A stretch of DNA of 64,000 bases from an uncultured Lachnospiraceae bacterium (GCA_934351925.1 CAKRJT010000009.1:1-64000), one strand, 5' to 3'. Positions 44,588-53,889 are shown, counted from the first letter of the stretch. A program made the numbers and translations. Notes: generated by a model from the letters alone, not told the origin.

Positions 44588-46039
44588 TTACTTAATTTTC
44601 CATTCCCCACCATTATCAGGACCTTTTCGTTCTATGATACCTTTATCCTTTAATTCAGATATATATCTTGCAATTGTTCTATCCGTAACATCTAAGGCTA
44701 TTCTTAATTCATCAATAGAAATATTCGGTTTTTCCGAAATCATTTTCAGAATCTCACACGCTTTTGAGAGCTTCTTCTTAGAATATTCCGGTATTAACTT
44801 CCTGATTTTTTCTTCAGAAATTTCTATGACATTTTCTATGATATTTTCTATGACATTTTCATTCGCTTGTGCTGAATAACCAGCACCATAATTCAAATTA
44901 TATAAAGTTAATGTAAAATCATCATTATCTGCCTCAAAAACCGGCATCTTAGTCTCGTCAAATTCAACCTGTCCCTCATAGTCTGCCAATATCTTCTTAA
45001 ACCCACTACCTCTACGCTCCATGTACTTCAAACGGCTGAAAATGTCAGCTAATATCGGGTTTCTTCGCTTTGATGGGATTTTCAACAAATCTTTTCCCTC
45101 CAAAGATATCCCGCTTACCATTCCACCCGGTGAATATATCTCGACTCTATCGTCAAACATATCTATGTGGACTTCACTGCCTATCTCCATATAACTTCTA
45201 TGAATCAATGCATTTACTACGCCTTCGAGCACTGCTCTATCCGGATAATCAGGCATTTCAATTCTGCCGTCACCAACCTTACGCCATGCTTTCCTGGAAT
45301 TATTTCTGACAAAATCTGTTCCTGCCTGTAACAGTGTAACAAGACTGCCTGTATATTCCTTATCATCAAGTGCATCAACTATTCCCGATGCCTTGGTAAG
45401 TCCATTCCATCTTGTACAAAACAATCTGGAATGACGCACCGGAGATTCGTCTGCCAGAAGTGCTCCTGCATTTGTCAAATTTCCTTTTTCATCAATTAAG
45501 CCAAAAGATTCATAATCTGTATCTTCAAATATATTTCCTGTTCTCTGCTTATATACCGATTTTAATTTTGTGAAAGACATGTTATTAAAATCATATCTTG
45601 ATTTCAAGCTATCATAACTTTCACCACTTCCGCGAAGAACTAACTCCCTTAACTGTGAAGGAGTCGCCGGAACACTTTCATTTCCAATACGCATAAATGC
45701 AATAAGTTGTCCATCTCCCTCATAATAGTATGGTGTCTGCTGACCCTTCATAACCTCCACAATAACAAAAAGTTTATCACCATCTTTTTCAAAGGAAAGT
45801 TTAAACTCTGGTATCGGATTTAAGTGTGTTTTAATCAACTCGCTGATTGTCTCTGCATCTCCTTCAGCATCTGCAAGCCCTACCAGTTCGTTATCATCTG
45901 CCACACCAAATATAAGCTTGCCACCATAGCCATTCGCAAATGCGCTGACACTCTTACCCCAGCTTTTAGGCTTCTTCGTCTCAAGTGCAAGCTTTTTATC
46001 GTAATCAGTTGCTTCGCCAATAAGTTGTTTTATTTCCAT
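44588..46039 (-). CDS. AlbA_2 (Schlafen-like) ATP-binding regulator with C-terminal winged helix
   Basis: This 483-residue protein has an N-terminal AlbA_2 domain (FANGYGGKLIFGVADDNELVGLAD is the typical core), a central GHKL-like ATPase region (VNALIHRSYMEIGSEVHIDMFDDRVEIYSPGGMV in part) and a C-terminal winged helix (ISIDELRIALDVTDRTIARYISEL). These proteins are common and mostly uncharacterised transcriptional regulators. A degenerate in-frame repeat ENVIENIIENVIE links the ATPase to the winged helix. Its role here is unknown; it lies between the peroxide-response genes and a GH2 enzyme. Confidence 0.85.
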   Translation of the reverse strand: MEIKQLIGEATDYDKKLALETKKPKSWGKSVSAFANGYGGKLIFGVADDNELVGLADAEGDAETISELIKTHLNPIPEFKLSFEKDGDKLFVIVEVMKGQQTPYYYEGDGQLIAFMRIGNESVPATPSQLRELVLRGSGESYDSLKSRYDFNNMSFTKLKSVYKQRTGNIFEDTDYESFGLIDEKGNLTNAGALLADESPVRHSRLFCTRWNGLTKASGIVDALDDKEYTGSLVTLLQAGTDFVRNNSRKAWRKVGDGRIEMPDYPDRAVLEGVVNALIHRSYMEIGSEVHIDMFDDRVEIYSPGGMVSGISLEGKDLLKIPSKRRNPILADIFSRLKYMERRGSGFKKILADYEGQVEFDETKMPVFEADNDDFTLTLYNLNYGAGYSAQANENVIENIIENVIEISEEKIRKLIPEYSKKKLSKACEILKMISEKPNISIDELRIALDVTDRTIARYISELKDKGIIERKGPDNGGEWKIK

Positions 46040-46177
46040 ACAATATCACTTCCTTCTTTGCATATATTCTCATTTTTACATATCTCACTTTAAAGAATAC
46101 CATGCAATCCCACTTTCTCGCAATAACAATCGTCCTTTTCTACCATTGTTTTATCTATTTTAACCTCTTATTTAACT

Positions 46178-48346
46178 TTACAGGCAAACATATGTAAATA
46201 CACACTCATCCACATATTCCCCCTTGTCCCCAACAACATGTCCGACCGCCCGTATGTTGTTCTCCCCTTTTTTAAGCCTGATATTGCAGGCAACAAACAC
46301 TCCATTCCCCCTGTTGTCCATCTCCCCGATGTTCACACCATTTACAATGAGTGTAACGCTGTCACAGTTGGAGTACACCTTCACATAGGTATCCTCGCTC
46401 TCCCTGTCGACATAGCGTGAGCTTGTGATATGTACGAAGCTGTCCGCCTTATTCCAGTTGGCCTTGTACAGGTAAAAGCTGTCCTTGCGGATTTTTCTGT
46501 CACCTGTGACAAGTCCCTTATCATTTAACGCAATCTGACCGCCCTCATTTCTCGAATCAACCGCAAAGTCAAAAAGCACCCATACAAACGTAGCCCACAG
46601 GCATTCATGTGTGTTAATATATTTAAGTGCCTGCTCGTGCATGATGCTCTGATACTCCTCGGGATGCCACTGCCCCCATGCAAGCAGTCCGTTCTTCTCA
46701 AGCTCCGGATAGAGCTCGTGCTGATTTACGTTTGCACCCCAGCCGTACTCGGATATACCCATCGGTCTGTTGTCAAATGAAGCCTTCCTGTCCATAAGCT
46801 GCTCAAAATTGCCGTCAAAATTCTTGTCCGGATACCAACCCGGATATATATTCCACGCCGCAATATCGGATTTCCAGCCTATATTGTTCGTAAAGTCCGC
46901 ATAGTCAGCCGTGCCTCTCTGGTTCATGGCATAATCGCGGTTGATTGCCTGCGTCGTGTATCTGCCCGAAGTGTCCTCACTGTGTGCAAGCTCATCGAGA
47001 CCATAGACAAGCTGCTTTGCGTTTATAAAGCTGCTCGCACTGTTAGCACCATTGCCTATCTCATTTTGAAGTCCCCAGAAAATGACGGAGGGTCTGTTGT
47101 ACTGCTGCCTCATAAGCTCCACAAGCTGCCTTTGGGTATTCTCCGCGAACTCAGACGACTCGCCGAGCGCGTTCACAAGCGGTATCTCCGTCCACAGGAC
47201 AATACCGTTCTCATCGCACAGGTCATAAAAATAATCCGTGTGAGGATAATGGCACAGCCTGACCGCATTTACGCCAAGCTCCTTGATTATGTTGACATCC
47301 TCCTCATGCTCTGCCTCTGTCAGTGCATTTCCCATCCCTTTATAGAACTGATGCCTGTTCACGCCTCTGAGCGGATGCGGTCTGCCGTTTAAGAAAAAAC
47401 CCTTTTCCTTGTCAACGTAAAAATATCTGAATCCGATCTTATCGCTCACCCTGTCAAGCACGGCATCACCGTCTGATATGCTGACATTTACGGTATATCT
47501 GTAACCCACGTCCTGATTTTTCCTGCCGCGCTCATAGCTGATTCCCTGCCAAATATGCGGCTTTTCAACCCTGACCGTCCTCTCAAAATCCACGCTTCTG
47601 CCAGCCGGAACCGTGATTTTCTCCGTGACTGCCTCGGGCGCATTATCTCCTTCAAGCTGCACCTTTAACATGATGCATTTGTCCTCGTCACCGTCATTTA
47701 CAAGCGTCGTCCTGATATCCACAGTCCCCATATTTTCCGGTTCAGTCATGCTTCTGACATTCGGCGTTGTGAGAAAAAGTCCCGAAGAACCATTGTTTTC
47801 AAGGTCAAAATGCAGCTTGTCAACAACGACAAGGTACACTCTTCTGTAGATGCCTCCGCACATGTTAAAATCAGCCGATATCGGAGCAATCGCCTCATCG
47901 TGCGTGTTGTCGACCCTGACCGCAAGGATATTCCGCCCTTTGACAAGGAACTGCGTTATGTCAAACCTGAAAGCCGTGTAGCCGCCCTTGTGCGTGTATT
48001 CGGCACCGCCGTTAAATGGCACATGCTTTCCGTTCACATACAAATCCGTCTTCTGGTTTGCACCGTTAAATTCAAGAAATATCTTTTTCCCTTCAAATTT
48101 TTCATCATATTCAAGTACTTTTCTGTACCAGAATGCTGTGCGGAGATAGTCGTTGCCTCCGTCCTCCGCGTCCTTGATGTTCCATGTGTGTGGAATGTCG
48201 ACGAGCTCCCATGCGCTGTCGTCATAGGAAATTTCCGTAACCTCGGAAGCATCAAGCGACTCGCCACCGAAACGCCAGCCATCGCACATATCCCTCAAAT
48301 ATTCACTGCCACGTCCGCTTGACGTGTATGCGGTATTTTTATTCAT
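46178..48346 (-). CDS. GH2 family glycosidase (beta-galactosidase-like)
   Basis: This roughly 722-residue family GH2 enzyme has a sugar-binding domain (about 15-175), an Ig-like domain and a TIM barrel. The acid/base is Glu429 in WGLQNEIGNG and the nucleophile Glu533 in GISEYGWGA; the LRGVNRHQ motif at the barrel start is present. A short C-terminal beta domain (DUF4982-like, VTLIVNGVNIGEM) ends the protein. I start at MNKNTAY with GGATTGGGGTG upstream. There is no signal peptide. It is much shorter than the GH2 enzyme at 2.1-5.7 kb and has a different C-terminus, so they are not recent duplicates. Confidence 0.9.
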   Translation of the reverse strand: MNKNTAYTSSGRGSEYLRDMCDGWRFGGESLDASEVTEISYDDSAWELVDIPHTWNIKDAEDGGNDYLRTAFWYRKVLEYDEKFEGKKIFLEFNGANQKTDLYVNGKHVPFNGGAEYTHKGGYTAFRFDITQFLVKGRNILAVRVDNTHDEAIAPISADFNMCGGIYRRVYLVVVDKLHFDLENNGSSGLFLTTPNVRSMTEPENMGTVDIRTTLVNDGDEDKCIMLKVQLEGDNAPEAVTEKITVPAGRSVDFERTVRVEKPHIWQGISYERGRKNQDVGYRYTVNVSISDGDAVLDRVSDKIGFRYFYVDKEKGFFLNGRPHPLRGVNRHQFYKGMGNALTEAEHEEDVNIIKELGVNAVRLCHYPHTDYFYDLCDENGIVLWTEIPLVNALGESSEFAENTQRQLVELMRQQYNRPSVIFWGLQNEIGNGANSASSFINAKQLVYGLDELAHSEDTSGRYTTQAINRDYAMNQRGTADYADFTNNIGWKSDIAAWNIYPGWYPDKNFDGNFEQLMDRKASFDNRPMGISEYGWGANVNQHELYPELEKNGLLAWGQWHPEEYQSIMHEQALKYINTHECLWATFVWVLFDFAVDSRNEGGQIALNDKGLVTGDRKIRKDSFYLYKANWNKADSFVHITSSRYVDRESEDTYVKVYSNCDSVTLIVNGVNIGEMDNRGNGVFVACNIRLKKGENNIRAVGHVVGDKGEYVDECVFTYVCL

Positions 48347-48538
48347 AATCTGCACCCCAATCCTCTTTCATATTATCCAAAAACCAAATATTTTAAAAGT
48401 TTATCATATATAAAAAATACCGCAAACCGTCCTCTTACACAATGTAATATTCTATGACATTATGCACATTTTATGCCCGACATATAGCTTTCCAAATCGA
48501 CAGCCACACTACATATCACGACTTTTCAGTGCCTCAAT

Positions 48539-49612
48539 CTACTGCTGACGCCTACCCCTGTTAATCTGTCTTCTCTTTATAGCAACCGCTTTCCTGTTAA
48601 AATTTCTCTCGCTCTCACTTTTAAGCCCCCTATAAAGCTCATACCGCTCTGCAGACAGGCTTCCGTCCGCTATCGCAGCCTTTATCGCGCAGCCGGGCTC
48701 GGTGTTATGGTGACAGTCCCTGAATTTGCAGCATTTCTCAAGCTCAACAATGTCCGCAAAGGTATCGTCAATTCCTTCCTCCACATCGCACATGCCAAGC
48801 TCCCTCATGCCCGGGGTGTCGACTATCGTGACATCGTTTGGAAGCATAAAGAGCTGTCTGGTCGTCGTGGTGTGCCTTCCCCTCGAGTCGCGCTCCCTGA
48901 CTGCTCCCGTTTTCATAACCTCACTGCCTGAAATCGCATTTATGAGAGTGGATTTTCCCACACCTGACGAGCCCATAAGCGCTATGGTAACTCCAGCTCT
49001 GCAATATTCCAGAAGCTCACTCATTCCGTCGGAATTTACGGCACTGACCGCGTGCACCTTCACATTTCCTGCCGCCGCCATGACCTCGTTCACATAGTCC
49101 TCCACATTCCGGCACAAATCCGCCTTCGTGAGCACGACTACCGGCGTGACCTCCCCTGTTTTTGCCACTGCAATATAGCGCAGTATTCTGTTCACATTAA
49201 AATTGTCGTTGAGCGAGCACACTATAAAGCAGTAGTCGACATTCGCCACCATCTCCTGCTCAAGCGAATTTTTCATGCTGTGGTCGCTCGGATACGGGCG
49301 CTTCAACATATTTTTTCTGTCACACACCTTTACAATTCTGCTCTCACCCGATGGCTGATAGTCGAACTCGACATAATCGCCGACCATCGGAAATTCAAGC
49401 TCGTCATGGTAAAAACTTCCCCTGCACTTTGCCGGAAGCTCCCTGCCCTCAAAAAGAATCGTAAACATATTCTTCTGCACATTGCATATGCGCCCTGTAC
49501 ATCTGCCGTTATTGACACCACTGCTGATTACATTGTCTCTAATTTCATTATTGCTGTTTTCCCTGATATTTTCATTAATATTTTTATTGCTGTAATTATT
49601 ATTTTTTGACAT
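48539..49612 (-). CDS. rsgA: Ribosome small subunit-dependent GTPase A
   Basis: RsgA is a circularly permuted GTPase in late 30S maturation. The order is an OB fold (about 35-100), then G4 LTKAD (161-165), G1 GSSGVGKST (214-222), switch GRHTTTT (245-251), G3 DTPG (265-268) and a zinc knuckle with Cys295, Cys300, His302 and Cys308. The N-terminal 30 residues are Asn-rich and low in complexity, unusual for the family. The start is nevertheless supported by GGAGAGG. A separate candidate transcript with a terminator lies directly upstream, so attenuation is possible. Confidence 0.95.
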   Translation of the reverse strand: MSKNNNYSNKNINENIRENSNNEIRDNVISSGVNNGRCTGRICNVQKNMFTILFEGRELPAKCRGSFYHDELEFPMVGDYVEFDYQPSGESRIVKVCDRKNMLKRPYPSDHSMKNSLEQEMVANVDYCFIVCSLNDNFNVNRILRYIAVAKTGEVTPVVVLTKADLCRNVEDYVNEVMAAAGNVKVHAVSAVNSDGMSELLEYCRAGVTIALMGSSGVGKSTLINAISGSEVMKTGAVRERDSRGRHTTTTRQLFMLPNDVTIVDTPGMRELGMCDVEEGIDDTFADIVELEKCCKFRDCHHNTEPGCAIKAAIADGSLSAERYELYRGLKSESERNFNRKAVAIKRRQINRGRRQQ

Positions 49613-49707
49613 TTTTTAGTCCTCTCCTATACAAAAATCAATACTTTCAGGTACATGATTATGTTTTTTAGGACTACCTCGGCACATTCTCATGCACCTG
49701 TCAGGGC

Positions 49708-49741
49708 AAAAAAAGACCGCAGCAAAAACTGCCACGGTCTA
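49708..49741 (-). terminator. Strong intrinsic terminator upstream of rsgA
   Basis: On the minus strand AGACC-GTG-GCAG pairs with CTGC-GGTCT and is followed by TTTTTTT. It is 96 bp before the rsgA start and ends the small transcription unit that begins near 49956. Confidence 0.85.
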
Positions 49742-49818
49742 TCAGCCAATATAGTATAAATTTTTAACGGAAATTTAAACTCCGCCCTGCTGCCTGTCCA
49801 CAGTCAAAACTGCGAAAA

Positions 49819-49893
49819 TCAGAACTTATCACAAATCAAAACCGAGGTAATCACACAATATTCAATTACAATCTCCAACTCTGCATATCTCAT
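49819..49893 (-). CDS. Candidate 24-residue small ORF in orphan transcript
   Basis: An ATG with GAGG 8-11 nt upstream opens a 24-codon frame beginning MRYAELEIVIEYC, with hydrophobic second half ending in LICDKF. It lies between a near-perfect promoter (49963-49992) and a terminator (49708-49741). Its ribosome binding site CGAGGTA (49901-49907) can pair with TACCTCG (49843-49849 region) inside the frame, so translation may be controlled by structure. It could be a leader peptide, a small membrane protein or incidental in a non-coding RNA. The 404-bp gap 49613-50016 holds nothing else I recognise. Confidence 0.4.
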   Translation of the reverse strand: MRYAELEIVIEYCVITSVLICDKF

Positions 49894-49962
49894 AATGAAC
49901 TACCTCGCTTTCTTAGAATTATTCTTTAGGAATTACCTAAACTGTTTTCCGGTTACAGGGTG

Positions 49963-49992
49963 ATTATATTGCCATAATGCTTGTTTTGTCAA
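49963..49992 (-). promoter_or_regulatory. Near-consensus promoter for orphan transcript
   Basis: On the minus strand TTGACA (49987-49992) and TATAAT (49963-49968) are separated by 18 bp. No recognised gene follows before the terminator at 49708, so it drives a roughly 250-nt transcript. Confidence 0.75.
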
Positions 49993-50016
49993 GAAGTATT
50001 TATCACGTTTTCTGCT

Positions 50017-50350
50017 TTATTGACAGTCTTTTCTTATCTTATCAAAATAAGACTTTCTTGCACCATCGCTCTCAAAAACATTGAATATTTCAGATATTTT
50101 TTCTGCCATATCAACAAAAGCAAAACCCTTCGCAGTCAAAATATTCTTGTCCATAACTATTCTTTTTTCCTCATAGTTATCCCAATAAAAAGGGTCATCA
50201 CAGCCAATTTTTTCTATATGCTGTCTACTGCATGATGTTGTAAAATGATGTGTTTTCAAAACTCCTACACATCCCAAAAATTGAGGTGCAAAACAATTTT
50301 CCGATATTCCCTAGACAATGGAGCGTCAAAACGATTTCAAAATCAGCCAT
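50017..50350 (-). pseudogene. Degenerate DJ-1/PfpI-like protein
   Basis: Two pieces in different frames look like a DJ-1/PfpI family protein. One from 50350 reads MADFEIVLTLHCLGNIGK, matching the start region of the family. The other, ending at 50017, reads RIVMDKNILTAKGFAFVDMAEKISEIFNVF in part (MDKNILTAKGF, VDMAEKISEIF), matching the C-terminal strand-helix. The middle with the nucleophilic Cys is missing and the frame shifts between the pieces. I therefore call it a remnant. The family assignment is by eye only. Confidence 0.5.
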
Positions 50351-50388
50351 ATTTTCATATATATAACACAATATTTTTCTCACACATT

Positions 50389-51393
50389 TTACCCTTTATT
50401 CTCCGTTTTTTTCAGCCATTCGCACATCTTTGGAATACAAATACCATGTCCGCCATCAAAAAATTCTGATGTATAATTCTCCTGCGCTCCAAGCTTTTTG
50501 TACACTTTTTCCAGATATTCAAAAGCAATATCGCTCCCCTGTTTTGGAAATATAGGGTCTTTATCTCCATTTATCACCAGCAATTTCTTCTCAGGAGCAG
50601 CCAATGAGGTGACATAAAAACTTTCTCCTGCCTTCATCTGGTCGGGAACATAATTACATATACAATGTCTTATCGCAAGGATACTATACTTGTACAGATT
50701 AGGATATGCCGCAACAATCATTCTGTCAATGCGCTCATCTAACACTCCGACATAATTGCATACTTGCCCGCCACCTGATGCGCCAAATACCGCAAATGTG
50801 TCAATGCCAAATTCTTTCCGGGCAAAATCCAATGCCTTCATCGCTTCCCACACGCGCAGTCCCAGCAGATTATATCCCATGTGAATTAATCTTGGTTCAA
50901 GATAACCACAGCTCTCGCACGCATCACAGTCATCACTGTATCCATCTGCCTTTGCTTCACCATATCCGAACAGTTCGGGAGCTACGACAAGATATCCCAT
51001 TTTGACCAGCTCCGACCCAAAACTCTTTTCTCCTAAAGCATAGATTTCCTTTGCGCCGAGAGTGCCGTGACCATTTAATGTCATAATAGCCTTTGTCGGT
51101 ATTGCTGATGGCTCCGATAAAACAAATACAGCCATGTTAAGTTTCCCAGCTATTTTTACAATATACTTTCTGACACGCATTCCTGCCTTGACATTGTCCT
51201 CTGCAAGCTCCCAAGATGGTTTTACAGCGTACCTTTCCTCCAGAACTCCTAACCTTAATATATCTCTTATTTTCTCTATTTGATCCTTTTTATAATTATT
51301 CCAATCATCAATTTCAGACAAAGGCTCTTTCACCGCTGTCATAGCGTCCTCATAGAGCTGTTCCATATATGCTGTCACTTTAACATCACTCAT
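50389..51393 (-). CDS. Alpha/beta-hydrolase (acetyl-xylan-esterase-like)
   Basis: This 334-residue alpha/beta-hydrolase of the dienelactone-hydrolase/acetyl xylan esterase type has nucleophile Ser206 in FGASGGGQ, acid Asp in INGDKDPIF and His in FDGGHGI. The oxyanion region is LNGHGTLGAKE. There is no signal peptide. It lies 47 bp after the GH28 gene on the same strand, so it is probably co-transcribed. An esterase beside a pectin-type glycosidase could remove acetyl groups from pectic oligosaccharides. The substrate is inferred from context only. Confidence 0.85.
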   Translation of the reverse strand: MSDVKVTAYMEQLYEDAMTAVKEPLSEIDDWNNYKKDQIEKIRDILRLGVLEERYAVKPSWELAEDNVKAGMRVRKYIVKIAGKLNMAVFVLSEPSAIPTKAIMTLNGHGTLGAKEIYALGEKSFGSELVKMGYLVVAPELFGYGEAKADGYSDDCDACESCGYLEPRLIHMGYNLLGLRVWEAMKALDFARKEFGIDTFAVFGASGGGQVCNYVGVLDERIDRMIVAAYPNLYKYSILAIRHCICNYVPDQMKAGESFYVTSLAAPEKKLLVINGDKDPIFPKQGSDIAFEYLEKVYKKLGAQENYTSEFFDGGHGICIPKMCEWLKKTENKG

Positions 51394-51440
51394 GCCTTAT
51401 TCTCCTTGATATATTATTTTATGACCGATGCCTCCCGGTA

Positions 51441-52697
51441 TTAACCGATATTCACCTTCACATTCTCCAAAGTCATATTCTTTATGCAGTCGTACTCCCC
51501 ACCCTTCTCCTTCGCGTTCACGGTGAGGTTCTCGAAAGTGAAATCCGACATTATATACTGCTCATCATTTCCTGCCACATTAAAATAAATATCACAGTCA
51601 CATTCACAGTCACGCATGGTCACATGGTCGGCGTATGAGAGCGGAATATCCTTCCTGTCCTTCAAATCGTAGAACTGTGTCCACGGGTTCACATTGATAA
51701 AGTTCTCAATTTTACCCTTTATCTGTTCGACCCTTATGTACTCGTAATGCTGGGGTGTGTCAGGTCTCATCTTAAGCCACAGAAGATTTTTTCCCTCAAG
51801 TACAGTAATTCTTCTCACAATTATGTTGCGGTTGTGGACAGACTCTGAGCCGCAGGTAAGGCAGCCGTGGCAGAAGCCGTAAGTGCAGTCCTCGACTATC
51901 ACTCGCTCGTTCATTCCGTTCTCCGGCGCCTCGTCAGCCCACGGTCCCTTTCCGCCCTTGAGGCAGACGGAATCGTCATTTACCTCCATGTAACAGTTCT
52001 TGACAAGCACGTCCGTGCACACGTCAATGTCTATGGCGTCCGTGCTCGGCGCCTTCACAGGCGATGCGGGCGAGAAAATCCTGCACCCTATGTATTTTAC
52101 ATGCTCACAGCGGTAGAGATGATTGGTCCAGTAGTGTGAGTTCTGAAGCCTCAGCCCCGCAACGAGGACATTTTTACAATTAGAAATATAGACAAGTCTT
52201 GGTCTCTGCTCGTCCTTGTTGGTGCACTTAGGGTTCCACTCTCTTCTGAGCCAGAAGGCCTTCCACGAGCGCAGACCGTTTCCGTCAATCGTGCCCGGTC
52301 CCATCATGGTGAAGCCGTCAATTCCGTCAGCATTTATAAGTGCGGTAAAATACGGGCAGGTCTCACCTTCAATCCTCGTAAGCTTCAAATCGTAGTCTGA
52401 GATATCATCGCTTCCCTTCAAGGTTCCGCCCTCGGCAACATACAGGTTCACACCCTGCTTAAAATATATTGAACCCGTCAAATATGTCCCCGCAGGAACC
52501 ACTATGACACCGCCGCCGTTCTCCGCCACAGTGTCGATGAGCTGCTGGATTTCCCTCGTGTGCACTTTTCCGTCGTCAAGTATATTGTAGTCGGTCAGAA
52601 CATACCTCTTTCCAAGCTCCTCAAGACCCGGCACTCTTGTGTCATAAAACCAGTCATCAATCTGCGTCCCATCCGGGAAAAATTCAGTGTTATTCAT
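51441..52697 (-). CDS. GH28 family polygalacturonase-like enzyme
   Basis: This 418-residue right-handed beta-helix enzyme is of family GH28, which hydrolyses galacturonic-acid-containing pectin backbones. The signatures are variant: STDAIDID (Asp220/223) for NTDG, NDDSVCLKGG (Asp241, Asp242) for GDD, and CHGCLTCGSE (His277) for GHG. The RIK position is WLKMRP. So catalysis is likely, but the subtype may be exo- or rhamnogalacturonan-specific. There is no signal peptide, so it acts on imported oligomers. I start at 52697 with AGGA upstream, because the longer frame runs through a hairpin element. Confidence 0.88.
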   Translation of the reverse strand: MNNTEFFPDGTQIDDWFYDTRVPGLEELGKRYVLTDYNILDDGKVHTREIQQLIDTVAENGGGVIVVPAGTYLTGSIYFKQGVNLYVAEGGTLKGSDDISDYDLKLTRIEGETCPYFTALINADGIDGFTMMGPGTIDGNGLRSWKAFWLRREWNPKCTNKDEQRPRLVYISNCKNVLVAGLRLQNSHYWTNHLYRCEHVKYIGCRIFSPASPVKAPSTDAIDIDVCTDVLVKNCYMEVNDDSVCLKGGKGPWADEAPENGMNERVIVEDCTYGFCHGCLTCGSESVHNRNIIVRRITVLEGKNLLWLKMRPDTPQHYEYIRVEQIKGKIENFINVNPWTQFYDLKDRKDIPLSYADHVTMRDCECDCDIYFNVAGNDEQYIMSDFTFENLTVNAKEKGGEYDCIKNMTLENVKVNIG

Positions 52698-52735
52698 CTT
52701 AATCCTCATTTCCGAGCGATTTCTCGCGAGGAGGC

Positions 52736-52842
52736 GATGAGAAATTCGCGCAGGCGATTTCTCATCTGCCTTCAAAGCAATTTGTTTTCGCTCATAAACA
52801 AATTGCATGTGTGAAAAATATGCTATCAAGCTTATTTTTCAC
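52736..52842. repeat. Triple perfect hairpin element upstream of the GH28 gene
   Basis: Three consecutive perfect stem-loops lie in 107 bp. They are GATGAGAAAT/ATTTCTCATC (52736-52766), GCAATTTGTTT/AAACAAATTGC (52777-52806) and GTGAAAAATA/TATTTTTCAC (52811-52842). Arms are 10, 11 and 10 bp. None has a usable T-run on the minus strand before the gene. Such regular composition suggests a small repetitive element or a structured 5' leader. Confidence 0.7.
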
Positions 52843-52935
52843 GCTAGTCCTCCACTCTCTCTAAAACATAGTACATCACATTTTTAATTCAATTTGGCAT
52901 ATCCGTTTACCAGTGTTAATTTTACCATAATTTAT

Positions 52936-52968
52936 AATGTAAAAACAACCCGGTAAATCCGGGCTGTT
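52936..52968 (-). terminator. Terminator after the Rpn remnant
   Basis: AACAACCCGG (52944-52953) pairs with CCGGGCTGTT (52959-52968), with minus-strand tail TTTTTACATTA. Confidence 0.75.
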
Positions 52969-52984
52969 TCATTCCGTTTAATAT

Positions 52985-53233
52985 TCAGTTCTCCTCTTTA
53001 AGAAACCGCTTCTTACCTTCCTCAAACTCATTCGGATAACACTCTTTGACAGAGGACTCGTCTATGCCAAGCTTAAGCATATTTACAACAGCGTCTATAT
53101 TAGCTTCTGTTTTACCTTCGGCTCTGCCTTTAGTCCAGCCTTCGTTTCTGGCTTCTGTTGTGTATTTTTCCATAACCTCACACATCACGCGCGTACCTCC
53201 TTCCCGGGATATTCTCAAATTTACTGCCGACAT
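52985..53233 (-). pseudogene. C-terminal fragment of an Rpn-family nuclease/transposase-like protein
   Basis: The 82-residue frame reads GTRVMCEVMEKYTTEARNEGW followed by a charged repeat (TKGRAEGKTEAN) and a short helical tail ending NEFEEGKKRFLKEEN. This is the typical C-terminus of Rpn (recombination-promoting nuclease, PD-(D/E)XK) proteins; the nuclease domain is absent. It abuts the histidine kinase remnant with a stop codon directly adjacent, so the junction marks an old rearrangement. AAGGAGG before GTG ATG may allow translation of the fragment. Confidence 0.7.
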
Positions 53234-53766
53234 CTACACTTTCACCACTATTTTCAATACTCCGTCCTCATATTCCGCCCAGATACTCCCGCCAAGCTGC
53301 TCCACAAGACTTCTCGCAATCGACAGCCCAAGGCCCGTCGAGCCCTCGCCTCCTGCACCGTGTAAAATCGGTCAAAAAGCTTCTCGACACGCAGCTTGTC
53401 AAGACTGCGGGCATGGTTTTTGAATATAATCTGCCCGTCGTCGTGCAGCTCAACAGAGAAATCCCCGTCGCTGTATTTTAACGCATTGCCAATTATATTG
53501 CCAAAGACGCGCGACATCGCCGCGCGGTTTGACTGCCTTACAACGCTATTCTCCGCTATGGAGAGCTCAGGGACAATCTCCGCCTCCTTCATCGCCCCGT
53601 AAAAACTCAGTATGCTCTCCTCGAGAACCTCGCGCAAATCTATCGGCTCCAGCGTCAGCTTATCCTGTGCAAGTATGACCGTGTACTGAAAAAGCTCCTC
53701 CGTAAGCTCCTTTAACGCCTGCACCCTATTCTCTATAACATCGAGCGATTTTTTCACACATATCAT
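53234..53766 (-). pseudogene. Histidine kinase remnant with one-base frameshift
   Basis: The frame starts in the middle of the dimerisation region (IENRVQALKELTEELFQYTVIL), so the sensor part and the phospho-accepting His are missing. An ATPase domain follows (NIIGNALKYSDGDFSVEL, VEKLFDRFYTVQEAR). At the run CCC at 53343-53345 one base is missing. Restoring a fourth C (G on the minus strand) gives EARGSTGLGLSIARSLVEQLGG to a TAG at 53234-53236. It is thus doubly broken, unless the frameshift is a sequencing error. Confidence 0.85.
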
Positions 53767-53889
53767 GGACTCCTCCCCCGTTTTAATTCATATTAGATAA
53801 TCGAAAAATATTGTTATGCAATTACCTGTCAAGTTCATATTTACGGCGCTTGGAAACAGCATGGGCTTAGGTATTAATGTGGTGTGAAT

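Noticed and set aside
52698..52829. N-terminal extension of the GH28 frame
   Set aside because: It is translated from the three-hairpin element and lacks a ribosome binding site; the ATG at 52697 starts directly at the GH28 homologous region.
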